Numbered from the stretch's first letter, positions 33,980 through 42,961 are shown. The stretch is 64,000 bases of DNA from Falsiroseomonas stagni DSM 19981 (GCF_900114315.1 NZ_FOSQ01000012.1:1-64000), one strand, 5' to 3'. Translations and numbers: made by a program. The notes: generated by a model from the letters alone, not told the origin.

Positions 33980-35341
33980 TCAGCCGCGCGCGAAGTTGCG
34001 CAGTTCGCGCTCCGCCCAGGTCAGCGCCTGGTCGATCGTCTCGCCACCCTGCGCAACGCGGGCGACGAGCTTGGTGTTGATCGCCTGGTTGTAGGCCTGG
34101 ACGGCGATCTCCGCCGGGGCCGGCGCGAAGGCGATGCTCTGCTGCGCCTGGTGGTGCGGCTTCAGCGGGTAGTTGTAGACCACGCCGGTGGGCGGGCCTT
34201 CGGTGCGCCAGATGTCGAAGTTGGACATGCTGCCGAAGGGCGGGATGTCGTAGCCGCTGCTGGTCGTGGTCTGCCGGTCCGCACTGGTGCGGTCGGAGAG
34301 GAATTCCAGCAGGCCCTTGGCCGGGCCCTTGTTCCGGCTGAAGGACCAGATGCCCCAGAAATAGGGCAGATACGGCGTGAAGCGGCCCGCGGGGCCCGCC
34401 GGCATCGGGAAGGTCCAGCACTTCTCCGCCACCGCCGGCGCATCGCGCTTCGCCACCGCCCAGGTGGAGGGCGGGTTGAAGATCAGCGCGGAACGGCCGG
34501 AGATCAGCGCGCGGTTGTTGCTGGCATCGTCCCAGGCCCAGACATCATTGGGCAGGAAGCGCGCCAGGCGCACGAGGTATTCGAGGCCCGCGCGCACGCC
34601 CGGGTCGCGGCGCACCGTGACCTGGCCGTTCTCATCGATGAACTTCGCGTTGTGGCTGCGGAAGAAGGCGCCGACCCAGTCCACCGCATCGGTGAAGCTG
34701 CCCATGGGCAGGCCGAAATGGAAGCCGGCGGCGGCGCATCGCTCGGCCGCCGTCAGGAAGGTGGCCCAGTTCCACTGGTCCACGCCGGGGCCGAGGCGGT
34801 CCTCCGCCGGATACATGGCGCGGACATCGAGGCCGGCATGCTGCTGCAGCAGGTCGAAGCGCGCCAGCGAGGGCTTGTGCTGCGACCCGGAGACGGCGGG
34901 GATGGCGCGCCAGGCGCCTTCGCGCTTCGCCAGGTATTCGGCCGTCGGGTTGATCGGGCCGTATTTGGCGATCAGGCGGCCGACGATGTCGTCCACCGGT
35001 TCCAGCAGGCGGGCATGGGCCGATGGCTCCCAGGTCGGGAAGCTCAGGATGTCATGCCCGCTGCGGGCCTGGGCCTGGGCGGCGATGGTCAGCAGGTTCT
35101 GGTTGCCGACCGAGGTGATGAAGTCCACCTGCACGTCCACGCGGTTGTTGCGGCCCCATTCCGCGCAAAGCTCGCGCATGATGCCGTTGCCGGCCGGGAC
35201 CCAATGGTCCCAGAAGCCACAGCGCAGCGTCGTCGTCGCCTGCGCGTGCACCGCGGGTGCGGTGAGTGTCGTGCCGCCGGCGACTATGGCGGCGCCGGCA
35301 CCGGCGCGCAGCATGTCGCGCCGGGTGAACCCCTGGTCCAT
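33980..35341 (-). CDS. ugpB: ABC transporter carbohydrate-binding protein, UgpB/MalE type
   Basis: 453 residues from the ATG at 35341, which is preceded by AGGAGG; a longer frame upstream has no ribosome site. A twin-arginine leader (FTRRDMLRAGAGAAIVAGG) indicates Tat export, common for this family in alphaproteobacteria. The body has the SBP_bac_1 pattern (TLRCGFWDHWVPAGNGIMREL, GHDILSFPTWEP). First gene of the importer operon. Ligand not identifiable; a clustered hydroxy-acid dehydrogenase and GMC enzyme suggest a polyol or sugar acid. Confidence 0.9.
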   Translation of the reverse strand: MDQGFTRRDMLRAGAGAAIVAGGTTLTAPAVHAQATTTLRCGFWDHWVPAGNGIMRELCAEWGRNNRVDVQVDFITSVGNQNLLTIAAQAQARSGHDILSFPTWEPSAHARLLEPVDDIVGRLIAKYGPINPTAEYLAKREGAWRAIPAVSGSQHKPSLARFDLLQQHAGLDVRAMYPAEDRLGPGVDQWNWATFLTAAERCAAAGFHFGLPMGSFTDAVDWVGAFFRSHNAKFIDENGQVTVRRDPGVRAGLEYLVRLARFLPNDVWAWDDASNNRALISGRSALIFNPPSTWAVAKRDAPAVAEKCWTFPMPAGPAGRFTPYLPYFWGIWSFSRNKGPAKGLLEFLSDRTSADRQTTTSSGYDIPPFGSMSNFDIWRTEGPPTGVVYNYPLKPHHQAQQSIAFAPAPAEIAVQAYNQAINTKLVARVAQGGETIDQALTWAERELRNFARG

Positions 35342-35471
35342 ACGTTCCTCCTGCCCTGATGCGGCCGGTGAACCCGGCCTGCCTGGTTGCGGAGTGAAGG
35401 TTACGCACCGCCCGCCACGGGCCGCAAGCCCGCTTGGCTGTGACGCGCGCGCGATGTCGCGCGGCGCGGCG

Positions 35472-36356
35472 CTACAGCGCGAAGCCGACGCTGCCCGTGG
35501 CCTCCACCCCATAGCCCCCAAGGCGTGCGGCGCGGTCCCGGAAGGCCGCGCCGCGGGCGAAATCCATCAGCCGCTGCAGCGGCGGGTCGAACCAGTCCCG
35601 CGGCCTTGCCACCAGGTCGAAGCGTTCCCGCACCAGGGGCACGAAATGCAGGCCACGGAGCAGCGCCTCCGCCCGGATTCCGAAGCCGGCGGCGGCGCGG
35701 CCCTCCGCCACGGCGGCGGCGACCTCGTCCTCGGTCGCGGAGGGGGCCGGCAGGAAGGTCAGGGCATCGAGGCGCAGCCCCGCCTCGCTCAGCAGGTGGA
35801 CCAGCAGCAAATGGCTGCCGGCGCGGGCCTGGCGGCCGGCGACGGTGATGCCGGGGCGGGCAAGGTCGGCGATGGTGGTGAGGCCGCCGGGGTTGCCGGG
35901 GGGCAGGATCAGCCCCTGTTCGCGCCAGGCCCAGACCAGGCCGACGACCGAATCGCCCGGGACCTCCGCCCGCGTCGCGGTTTCGTTGAAGCCGCCGGTA
36001 TCGGGGTCCGGGACATGCACGGCGGCGGCGCAGGCCTCATGCCGCGCCAGCGCCATCAGCCCGTCCAGGCTGCCGCCCGCCCGCTGCGCCAGGCCACAGC
36101 CGGATTGGCGGACGGCCCAGTCCAGCAGCGGGTCATGGCTGCCGGCCAGGATGGGGGGCGGGGTGATGCGGTGGTCCGGCGCCTCCGCCTGGCGGCCGAG
36201 CCAGAGGCCGAGCGCGGTACGGGGGAACAGCCATTTGCCGCCGATCTGGGCCGCGGGCAGGCGGCGCTGGCGGGCGAGGTCGTAGAGCGCGCGTTCCGAC
36301 AGGCGCAGCCAGGCGGCGGCTTCCTTGAGGGTCATGATCTCGGGCGGGCTCGGCAT
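35472..36356 (-). CDS. HTH regulator with periplasmic-binding-like ligand domain (tungstate/molybdate type)
   Basis: 294 residues. Residues 7-55 are an excisionase/MerR-like helix-turn-helix (TLKEAAAWLRLSERALYDLARQ then GGKWLFPRTAL). From about residue 65 a PBP-like domain follows (ILAGSHDPLLDWAVRQSGCGLA, ITVAGRQARAGSHLLL), as in ModE-related one-component regulators of molybdate or tungstate uptake. It is divergent from tupB, and four 10-bp repeats begin 2 bases upstream of its ATG. Control of tup and of itself by oxyanion binding is the natural inference. Confidence 0.85.
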   Translation of the reverse strand: MPSPPEIMTLKEAAAWLRLSERALYDLARQRRLPAAQIGGKWLFPRTALGLWLGRQAEAPDHRITPPPILAGSHDPLLDWAVRQSGCGLAQRAGGSLDGLMALARHEACAAAVHVPDPDTGGFNETATRAEVPGDSVVGLVWAWREQGLILPPGNPGGLTTIADLARPGITVAGRQARAGSHLLLVHLLSEAGLRLDALTFLPAPSATEDEVAAAVAEGRAAAGFGIRAEALLRGLHFVPLVRERFDLVARPRDWFDPPLQRLMDFARGAAFRDRAARLGGYGVEATGSVGFAL

Positions 36357-36357
36357 T

Positions 36358-36397
36358 GGCAGATTCCGGCAGATAGCGGCAGATAGCGGCAGATGAT
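36358..36397. promoter_or_regulatory. Four 10-bp direct repeats GGCAGATNNN, candidate operator
   Basis: GGCAGAT begins at 36358, 36368, 36378 and 36388, each unit exactly 10 bp and the middle two identical (GGCAGATAGC). The array sits directly in front of the regulator ATG and 60 bases before tupB. Ten-base phasing puts every unit on the same helix face, suggesting cooperative binding of the adjacent regulator. Autorepression and tup control are inferred. Confidence 0.65.
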
Positions 36398-36457
36398 GTT
36401 ACTGTATCGTAGCGTCCCGCGATGGACGCCGCCAGATGCCGGCCTTAACTCCCCGTC

Positions 36458-37162
36458 ATGCAGGATATCGGCTCCGCCTTCGCGCTCGCCTTCGGGCTGA
36501 TCCTGTCGGGCGATGACGGGCTGGCGCGGATCGTCGGGCTGTCGCTGCGCGTGTCCCTGACCGCGGTGGGCATCGCGGCGCTGGTGGGGCTGCCGCTGGG
36601 GGCGCTGCTGGCGGTGGCGCGGTTTCCCGGGCGGCAGGCGCTGGTGGTGGCGCTGAACGCGCTGATGGGGCTGCCGCCGGTGGTGGCGGGGCTGGTGATC
36701 TACATCGCCCTGTCGCGCAGCGGGCCGTTCGGGTCGCTCGGCCTGCTGTTCACGCCGACCGCCATGGTGATCGCCCAGGCCGTGCTGATCGCGCCGATCC
36801 TGGCGGCGCTGAGCCGGCAGGTGCTGGAAGCCATGTGGGATGAATACGCGGAACAACTGCGCAGCTTCGGCGCGGGCAGTTGGCGCGCCGTGCCGACGCT
36901 GCTGTGGGATGGGCGGTTCCTGCTGACGACGGTGCTGCTGGCGGGCTTCGGGCGGGCGAGTGCCGAGGTCGGCGCGGTGATGGTGGTGGGCGGCAACATC
37001 GAGGGTTTCACGCGGGTGATGACCACCGCCATCGCGCTCGAGACCTCGAAGGGCGACCTGCCGCTGGCGCTGGCGCTCGGCGTGGTGCTGATGGCGATCG
37101 TGCTGGGGGTGAACGCGCTGGCGCAGGGGCTGCGCGACCTGGCGGCAAGGCGCGGCGCATGA
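36458..37162 (+). CDS. tupB: Tungstate ABC transporter permease
   Basis: 234 residues with about five or six membrane helices. LSLRVSLTAVGIAALVGLPLG at the start, LNALMGLPPVVAGLVIYIAL, and the ATPase-docking loop RSFGAGSWRAVPTLLWDGRF are typical of TupB/WtpB-type permeases. The stop overlaps the ATPase start (ATGA). First gene of a seven-gene co-directional run to 42282. Confidence 0.92.
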   Translation: MQDIGSAFALAFGLILSGDDGLARIVGLSLRVSLTAVGIAALVGLPLGALLAVARFPGRQALVVALNALMGLPPVVAGLVIYIALSRSGPFGSLGLLFTPTAMVIAQAVLIAPILAALSRQVLEAMWDEYAEQLRSFGAGSWRAVPTLLWDGRFLLTTVLLAGFGRASAEVGAVMVVGGNIEGFTRVMTTAIALETSKGDLPLALALGVVLMAIVLGVNALAQGLRDLAARRGA

Positions 37163-37848
37163 TCCTGCCGATGGTGGCGGAAGGGCTACGCTTTTCGGCC
37201 GGCGGCGTGGAGATCATCCGCGGCATCGACCTGGAATTGCGGGCGGGCGGGCCGACCCTGGTGGTGGGGCCGAATGGCGCCGGGAAATCCGTGCTGCTGC
37301 GGCTGCTGCACGGGCTGCTGGCGCCGGGCGCGGGGGTGGTCCGCTGGGCGGCGGGGGATGCGGCGCGGCGGCAGGCGATGGTGTTCCAGCGGCCGGTGAT
37401 GCTGCGGCGGTCGGTGCTGGCCAATGCGGAATATCCGCTGAAGCTCGCGGGGATCGATCCCGCGCGGGCGATGGCGGCGCTGGAACGGGTGGGCCTGGCG
37501 GCGCTGGCGGGGCGGCCGGCGCGGAAACTCTCCGGCGGGGAACAGCAAAGGCTGGCGCTGGCGCGGGCCTGGGCGATGGGGCCGGAGGTGCTGTTCCTGG
37601 ACGAGCCGACCGCGAGCCTCGACCCCGCGGCGACGCGGCAGGTGGAGGCGATCATCGCCGCCATCGCGGCGCAGGGCACGAAGGTGGTGATGACGAGCCA
37701 TGACCTCGGCCAGGCCAGGCGGCTGGCGGAGGAGGTGGTGCTGGTGATCGCGGGGCGGGTAAACGCCATCAGCCCCGCGCCGGATTTCTTCGAACGGCCG
37801 CCGACCGGGGAGGCCGCGGCCTTCCTGCGCGGCGACCTGTTGTGGTGA
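37159..37848 (+). CDS. tupC: Tungstate ABC transporter ATP-binding protein
   Basis: 229 residues from the ATG at 37159. Walker A GPNGAGKS, signature LSGGEQQRLALARA, Walker B VLFLDEPTASLD and MTSHDLGQARRLAEEV are intact. Small size with no TOBE domain fits TupC rather than ModC. It is coupled to tupB by a 4-base overlap and followed 17 bases later by tupA. Confidence 0.92.
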   Translation: MILPMVAEGLRFSAGGVEIIRGIDLELRAGGPTLVVGPNGAGKSVLLRLLHGLLAPGAGVVRWAAGDAARRQAMVFQRPVMLRRSVLANAEYPLKLAGIDPARAMAALERVGLAALAGRPARKLSGGEQQRLALARAWAMGPEVLFLDEPTASLDPAATRQVEAIIAAIAAQGTKVVMTSHDLGQARRLAEEVVLVIAGRVNAISPAPDFFERPPTGEAAAFLRGDLLW

Positions 37849-37865
37849 CGCAAGGGAGACGACGC

Positions 37866-38690
37866 ATGTTTCGACGGTTGTTCCTGGGCCTCGGCCTGGC
37901 CATGGCCACCGCGCTGCCGCTGGCCGCGCAAACCCAATCCATCACGGTGTCGTCCACGACATCGACCGAACAGTCCGGGCTGTTCGGCCACATCCTGCCG
38001 ATCTTCACGCAATCCACGGACATCGCGGTGCGGGTGGTGGCGCTCGGCACCGGGCAGGCGCTGGATGTAGGGCGGCGGGGCGATGCCGACGTGGTCTTCG
38101 TCCATGACAAGGACGCCGAGGAACGCTTCGTGGCGGAAGGCTTCGGCGGGCCGCGCCGCGCGGTGATGTTCAACGACTTCGTCATCGTGGGCCCCGCCGG
38201 CGACCCCGCGCGCGTCAATGGGCTGCGCGACAGTGTGGAGGCGCTGAGGCGCATCGCGGCGGCGCGGGCGCCCTTCATCAGCCGGGGCGACCGCAGCGGC
38301 ACCCATGCGGCGGAACTTCGCCTGTGGCAGCAGGCGGGGATCGATGTCGCGACCGGCCGCGGCGCCTGGTACCGGGAAGTGGGCCAGGGCATGGGGCCGG
38401 CGCTGAACACGGCGGCCGCGCAGAATGCCTATATCCTCGCCGATCGCGGCACCTGGCTGGCCTTCCGGAACCGCCAGGAATTGCGGATCGTGACGGAGGG
38501 CGATGAGCGGCTGTTCAACCAGTATGGCGTCATGCTGGTGAACCCGCAGCGCCATGCGCATGTGAAGGCGGAAGCCGGGCAGCGCTTCATCGACTGGCTG
38601 GTCTCGCCGGCCGGGCAGGAAGCGATCGCGGGCTACAAGATCAACGGGGAGCAGCTGTTCTTCCCCAACGCCAACCGGCCGGGGGCGTGA
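37866..38690 (+). CDS. tupA: Tungstate-binding periplasmic protein
   Basis: 274 residues from the ATG at 37866, which follows GGGAG. Sec signal to about residue 24. TupA landmarks: SSTTSTEQSGLFGHILPIF, DVVFVHDKDAEERFVAEGFG, DFVIVGPAGDPARV, and the RGDRSGTHAAEL loop. Receptor of the TupABC importer, which in studied bacteria strongly prefers tungstate over molybdate. Tungstate could serve a W-dependent formate or aldehyde oxidoreductase; none is in the window. Confidence 0.92.
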   Translation: MFRRLFLGLGLAMATALPLAAQTQSITVSSTTSTEQSGLFGHILPIFTQSTDIAVRVVALGTGQALDVGRRGDADVVFVHDKDAEERFVAEGFGGPRRAVMFNDFVIVGPAGDPARVNGLRDSVEALRRIAAARAPFISRGDRSGTHAAELRLWQQAGIDVATGRGAWYREVGQGMGPALNTAAAQNAYILADRGTWLAFRNRQELRIVTEGDERLFNQYGVMLVNPQRHAHVKAEAGQRFIDWLVSPAGQEAIAGYKINGEQLFFPNANRPGA

Positions 38691-38691
38691 C

Positions 38692-39489
38692 ATGCGCTGG
38701 CTGTTGGCGGCGCTCCTCCTGATGGGTGGTACGGCTGAGGCGCAGGAGGTGCGGCTGCACGCGGCGGGGTCGCTGCGCGCGGCGATGACGGAGGTGGCCT
38801 CGGCCTTCCAGGCCGCAGGCGGTGGCACGGTGCGTACCAGCTTCGGGCCGGCCGGGCTGCTGCGGGAGAGGATCGCGGGGGGCGAGGCGACGGATGTCTT
38901 CGCCGCCGCCAACATGACACATCCGCTGGCGCTGGCGCGGGCCCGTGGGCGGGACGTGGTCCTGTTCGCGCGCAACCGGCTTTGCGCGCTGGTCGGGCGC
39001 GGCGTGGCGGTGGAGAGCGACACGCTGCTGGACCGGATGCTCGATCCCGGCGTGAAGCTCGGCACCTCGACTCCGCGAGCCGATCCCGCCGGGGACTACG
39101 CCTTCGCCGCCTTCGCGCGGGCGGAGGCGCTGCGGCCCGGCGCGCGGGCGGCGCTGGAGGCGAAGGCGCTGACCCTGACCGGGGGTGCGGCCAGCGCCGC
39201 GCCGCCGGCCGGGATCGATGGCTATGCCTGGCATGTGGCGGAAGGCCGCGCCGACATCTTCCTGACCTACTGCACCAACGCCGCCACCGCGGTGCGCCAG
39301 GTGCCGGGCGGGCGGATCGTCGCGCTGCCGGAGGCGCTTTCCGTCGCTGCGGATTACGGGCTGGTCGTGCTAGGGGATGGGCCGGCGGCCTACCGGCTCG
39401 GCCTGTTCATCCTGTCCCCCGCCGGGCAGGCGGTGCTGGCGCGGCTGGGGTTCGAGGCGCCGACCCAGCCGCGGGAGCCACTTCCCTGA
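38692..39489 (+). CDS. ModA-like oxyanion-binding protein
   Basis: 265 residues, signal MRWLLAALLLMGGTAEA. The mature start VRLHAAGSLRAAMTEVASAF and GPAGLLRERIAGGEATDVFAAANM match the molybdate-binding ModA family; TYCTNAATAVRQVPGG is near the C-terminal ligand loop. There is no ModB/ModC partner; it lies between tupA (1 base away) and a FecB-like gene (1-base overlap). It may feed either the Tup permease or the FecCD-type permease. Ligand (molybdate, tungstate or other) is inferred. Confidence 0.85.
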   Translation: MRWLLAALLLMGGTAEAQEVRLHAAGSLRAAMTEVASAFQAAGGGTVRTSFGPAGLLRERIAGGEATDVFAAANMTHPLALARARGRDVVLFARNRLCALVGRGVAVESDTLLDRMLDPGVKLGTSTPRADPAGDYAFAAFARAEALRPGARAALEAKALTLTGGAASAAPPAGIDGYAWHVAEGRADIFLTYCTNAATAVRQVPGGRIVALPEALSVAADYGLVVLGDGPAAYRLGLFILSPAGQAVLARLGFEAPTQPREPLP

Positions 39490-40523
39490 TGATCCGCCGC
39501 CGCCCCCTGCTCGCCGCGCCCTTGCTGCTGGCCGCGCCATCCGTGGCGGCGCGGGAGGTGGCGGATGCGACGGGGCGGCGCGTGACGGTGCCGGGGCGCA
39601 TCACGCGCGTCTTCCCGGCGGGGCCGCCGGCGGCGATCCTGCTCTACACGCTGGCGCCGGATTTGCTGGCGGGATGGCCGGCGCGGCCGCCCCGGCCGCA
39701 TGAAGCCGCCTTCATGGACCCCACCGCGGCGGCGCTGCCGGAAGTGGGCCGCCTGACCGGCCGGGACAACACGGCCAATCTGGAAGCCGTGCTGGCCGCC
39801 AGGCCCGATTTGGTGCTGGACTATGGATCGGTGGCGCCGGTCTTCGTGCAGCTGGCGGAACGCGTGCAGGCGCAGACCGGCCTGCCGACGCTGCTGCTGG
39901 ACGGGTCGCTCTCGAAGATTCCCGAGACCTATGAGTTGCTGGGCGTGATGCTGGACCGCCGCCCCGATGCCGCGCGCCGCGCCGCCGCCGCCAGCCAGAT
40001 CATCGCGGAGGCGCGGGACGCCGCGGCGTTGCTGGCGCAGCGCGGCCGGCCGCGCGTGTTCTACGCCCGCGGGCCGCGCGGGCAGGAGACGGCGCTGCGC
40101 GGCTCCATCAACGCCGAGATCATCGAATTCGCGGGCGCGGAGAATGTCGCCGTGGGCCCGCCCGGCGCGCGGGGCCTGGCGCAGGTGGGTGTCGAGCAGG
40201 TGCTGGCCTGGGACCCGGACTATGTGATGTCGCTCGACCCGGCCTTCATCGCCATGGCGCGGCAGGACCCGCTGTGGCGGAGCCTGCGGGCGGTGCGGCA
40301 GGGACGGCTGGTGCAGGTGCCGAACACGCCTTTCGGCTGGGTGGATTTCCCCCCGGCGGTGAACCGGCTGCTGGGGCTGGTGTGGCTGCCCATCCTGTTC
40401 GGCCTGGCCCCGGCGGATGGGCTGGAGGATCGCGTCGCCGAGTTCCATCGGCTGTTCTACCACCGGGACCCCGACCGGGCGCTGCTGAAGGGGCTGCTGG
40501 CGCCGGCGATGGGGCGGGGATGA
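39489..40523 (+). CDS. FecB/BtuF-type periplasmic binding protein
   Basis: 344 residues from the ATG at 39489 (TGATG overlap with the ModA-like gene). Short N-terminal leader (RRRPLLAAPLLLAAPSVAA), then the two-lobe pattern of metal-chelate receptors: REVADATGRRVTVPGRITRVFPAG, LEAVLAARPDLVLDYGS, and GVEQVLAWDPDYVM. Usually binds ferric siderophore, haem or cobalamin. In Haemophilus the FecB-like MolA with MolBC carries molybdate and tungstate, and the tup context favours that here. Confidence 0.88.
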   Translation: MIRRRPLLAAPLLLAAPSVAAREVADATGRRVTVPGRITRVFPAGPPAAILLYTLAPDLLAGWPARPPRPHEAAFMDPTAAALPEVGRLTGRDNTANLEAVLAARPDLVLDYGSVAPVFVQLAERVQAQTGLPTLLLDGSLSKIPETYELLGVMLDRRPDAARRAAAASQIIAEARDAAALLAQRGRPRVFYARGPRGQETALRGSINAEIIEFAGAENVAVGPPGARGLAQVGVEQVLAWDPDYVMSLDPAFIAMARQDPLWRSLRAVRQGRLVQVPNTPFGWVDFPPAVNRLLGLVWLPILFGLAPADGLEDRVAEFHRLFYHRDPDRALLKGLLAPAMGRG

Positions 40524-41515
40524 GGGGCGGCCTGGCCTGGGCCGTCGCGCTGGCGGCGCTGGCCGCAGCGGTGCTGGGGGCGCTGTCCGTGGGGCGGTTC
40601 CCGATCTCGGCCACGGAGTTCTGGCTGCTGGTGACGGGGCGCGGCGATGCGGTGAATCCCGCGGCCGCGGCGGTGTTCTGGAACATCCGCGGGCCGCGCG
40701 TGCTCTCCGCCATGCTGGTCGGCGCGGCGCTGGCGGGCGCGGGGGCGGCGTTCCAGGCGATGTTCCGCAACCCGCTGGCCTCGCCGGATCTGCTCGGCGT
40801 CTCGGCGGGGGCGTCGCTCGGGGCTGTCGCGGGCATTTTTCTCGGCCTGCCGATCGCGGGGGTGCAGGGGGCGGCCTTCGCGGGGGGGATCGCCGCCGTG
40901 GCGGGGGTGGGGGCGCTGGCGCGGGCCGTCAGGGATGAGGGTGGCGATCCGTTGCTGGTGCTGGTGCTGGCCGGCGTCGCGCTGGGGGCGCTGGTGGGGG
41001 CGGTGATCTCACTCCTGAAGGTCTTCGCCGATCCCTACAACCAGCTGCCGGCGATCACCTTCTGGCTGCTGGGGACGCTGTCCGGCGTGAATGCGGGGGA
41101 CCTGATGGCGGCGGCGCCCCCTGCCCTGCTCGGGCTGCTGGTGCTGGTGCTGCTGCGCTGGCGGATCAACCTGCTGACGCTGGGGGAGGATGAGGCGCGG
41201 GCGCTCGGCGTGCCCACCGCGCGGCTGCGCGCCGCGGCCATCGCGGGGGCGACGCTCGCGACCGCCGCCGTCACCGCGCTGGCGGGCGCGGTGGGGTGGA
41301 TCGGGCTGGTGGTACCGCATGCCGCGCGGCTGCTGGGCGGGCCGGAGACGGCGCGGCTTATCCCGCTGTCCATGCTGCTCGGCGCGGCCTTCCTGCTCGG
41401 CGTCGATACGCTGGCGCGCGGCGCGGCGCGGACGGAGGTGCCGCTCGGCATCCTGACCGCCGCGCTGGGCACGCCGCTGTTCCTGTATCTGCTGGCGCGA
41501 CGGCGCCCGGCATGA
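40520..41515 (+). CDS. FecCD/BtuC-type ABC permease
   Basis: 331 residues from the ATG at 40520 (ATGA overlap). About ten membrane helices; RGPRVLSAMLVGAALAGAGAAFQAMFRNPLASPDLLGVSAGAS and GWIGLVVPHAARLLGG are hallmark FecCD segments, in pieces of the usual spacing. Partner of the receptor upstream and the ATPase downstream. Confidence 0.92.
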   Translation: MRGGLAWAVALAALAAAVLGALSVGRFPISATEFWLLVTGRGDAVNPAAAAVFWNIRGPRVLSAMLVGAALAGAGAAFQAMFRNPLASPDLLGVSAGASLGAVAGIFLGLPIAGVQGAAFAGGIAAVAGVGALARAVRDEGGDPLLVLVLAGVALGALVGAVISLLKVFADPYNQLPAITFWLLGTLSGVNAGDLMAAAPPALLGLLVLVLLRWRINLLTLGEDEARALGVPTARLRAAAIAGATLATAAVTALAGAVGWIGLVVPHAARLLGGPETARLIPLSMLLGAAFLLGVDTLARGAARTEVPLGILTAALGTPLFLYLLARRRPA

Positions 41516-42282
41516 GCCTGCTGGCCTGCGAGGGGCTGTCCATCGGGCATGGGAAGCGCGTGGTGGCTTCCGGCATCGGCTTCGCGCTGGAAGCGGGGAC
41601 CGTCACGGTGCTGCTGGGGCCGAATGGCGGGGGGAAGACCACGCTGCTGCGGACGCTGCTCGGGCTGATCCCGCCGCTGGCGGGGCGGGTGACGCTGGGG
41701 GGCGAGGATCTGCGCGGCATGGCGCGGCCGGCGGTGGCGCGCAGGCTGGCCTATGTGCCGCAGGCGGCGCCGGGGGGATTCGCGTATCGCGTGCTGGATG
41801 TCGTCGCCATGGGGCGCGCGGCGCATCTGCCCTTCTTCGCCCAGCCCGGCGCGCGGGACTTCGACGCGGCAAGGGCGGCGCTGGCGCGGCTCGGGATGGA
41901 GGATTTCGCGGAGCGCCGCGTGACGGAACTGTCGGGTGGTGAGCGGCAGAAGGTGCTGATCGCCCGCGCCTTGGCGCAGGAGGCCGCCGTGGTGGTGATG
42001 GATGAACCGGCGGCGAGCCTCGATTTCGGGAACCAGGCGCTGCTGCTGCGGGAAGCGCGGCGGCTGGCCACCGAGGGACATGCCGTGCTGATGACGACGC
42101 ACCACCCGGACCATGCCTTCCTGGTCGCGGACCGCGTGGCGCTGCTGCATGGCGGGGCGCTGGAGGGACCGGGGGCGCCGGAGGCGATGGTGACGGCGGA
42201 GAGGCTGGCGGCGGTCTATGGCGTGCCGGCGGTGATCGGTCGGCTGGGGGAGCGGATGGTCTGCGCGCCGCTGCTGGGGTGA
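41512..42282 (+). CDS. FecE/BtuD-type ABC ATP-binding protein
   Basis: 256 residues from the ATG at 41512. Walker A GPNGGGKTT, signature LSGGERQKVLIARAL, Walker B VVVMDEPAASLD, H-switch MTTHHPDHAF. Last gene of the seven-gene transport run; its start overlaps the permease stop by 4 bases. Nothing indicates a terminator before the convergent GNAT gene 19 bases away. Confidence 0.92.
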   Translation: MSLLACEGLSIGHGKRVVASGIGFALEAGTVTVLLGPNGGGKTTLLRTLLGLIPPLAGRVTLGGEDLRGMARPAVARRLAYVPQAAPGGFAYRVLDVVAMGRAAHLPFFAQPGARDFDAARAALARLGMEDFAERRVTELSGGERQKVLIARALAQEAAVVVMDEPAASLDFGNQALLLREARRLATEGHAVLMTTHHPDHAFLVADRVALLHGGALEGPGAPEAMVTAERLAAVYGVPAVIGRLGERMVCAPLLG

Positions 42283-42301
42283 TGCGGATGCTCGCCGGGG
42301 G

Positions 42302-42856
42302 CTACGGGGCCGCGTCGGTGCCGAGGCGCGCATAGAGCAACTCGTCGCGCCATTCATCGCCGACCCGCAGATTGTCCCGCAGCACCCCCTCTCGCCGGAA
42401 ACCCAGTCGTTCGACCAGGGCGCGGGAAGCCGCGTTGCCGGGCTGGATGAGGGCCTGCAGGCGATGCAGCCCCAGCGTCCCGAAGCAATGGTCGATCAGC
42501 GCGGTCACCGCTTCCGTGGCCAGGCCGCGCCGGTGAAGCGACGGCTCGATGATGTAGCCGATGGCGGCGCGTCGGTTCCGGATGTGCCCGTCATGGTAGT
42601 TCGCCATGCCGATGCAGCGGTCCGACCCGAGGTCGGCCACCGCCCAGAAGCGGTAGTAGGACGGCGTGCAGTCTATCATCCGGCTCACCGCACGCTCGGT
42701 ATCGAGGCGCCGCGCATGGGGCGGGGTGTTCCAGAAGCGCGTCGCCTCCCCGCTCGACAGGCAGGCGTGCAGCCCATCGGCGTCCGCGTCCCGGAACTGG
42801 CGCAGCCGCAGCCGCGCGGTCAGCAGGACGGGGTGGGCATCTTGTCGGCGGGCCAT
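42302..42856 (-). CDS. GNAT N-acetyltransferase, RimJ/RimL type
   Basis: 184 residues. LTARLRLRQFRDADADGL opens the fold, GYIIEPSLHRRGLATEAV holds the acetyl-CoA pyrophosphate loop (motif A, RRGLAT), and ASRALVERLGFRREGVLRDN is the family C-terminal segment. Substrate may be a ribosomal-protein N-terminus or a small amine. It is transcribed alone, convergent with the transport run. Confidence 0.9.
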   Translation of the reverse strand: MARRQDAHPVLLTARLRLRQFRDADADGLHACLSSGEATRFWNTPPHARRLDTERAVSRMIDCTPSYYRFWAVADLGSDRCIGMANYHDGHIRNRRAAIGYIIEPSLHRRGLATEAVTALIDHCFGTLGLHRLQALIQPGNAASRALVERLGFRREGVLRDNLRVGDEWRDELLYARLGTDAAP

Positions 42857-42904
42857 GGTCGGTGCGCAGCCTGCGCTCCCCCGCTAGCGGGATCAATGGA
42901 CGAT

Positions 42905-42961
42905 GGTCCAGGGGGCTCTGCCCCCTGGCGGGTGGGGTGTGGGGAGGGCAGCGCCCTCCCC
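42905..42961 (+). repeat. Two-hairpin intergenic repeat, copy 3
   Basis: 57 bp. Arm A CCAGGGGGC/GCCCCCTGG (loop TCT), arm B GGGGAGGGC/GCCCTCCCC (loop AGC). It lies in the divergent gap between the GNAT and FAD oxidoreductase genes, so it is not simply a 3-prime-end terminator. Confidence 0.9.

Noticed and set aside
36332-36856. 174-codon minus-strand frame over tupB and the repeat array
   Set aside because: Runs antisense through tupB; its end is made of the translated 10-bp repeats.
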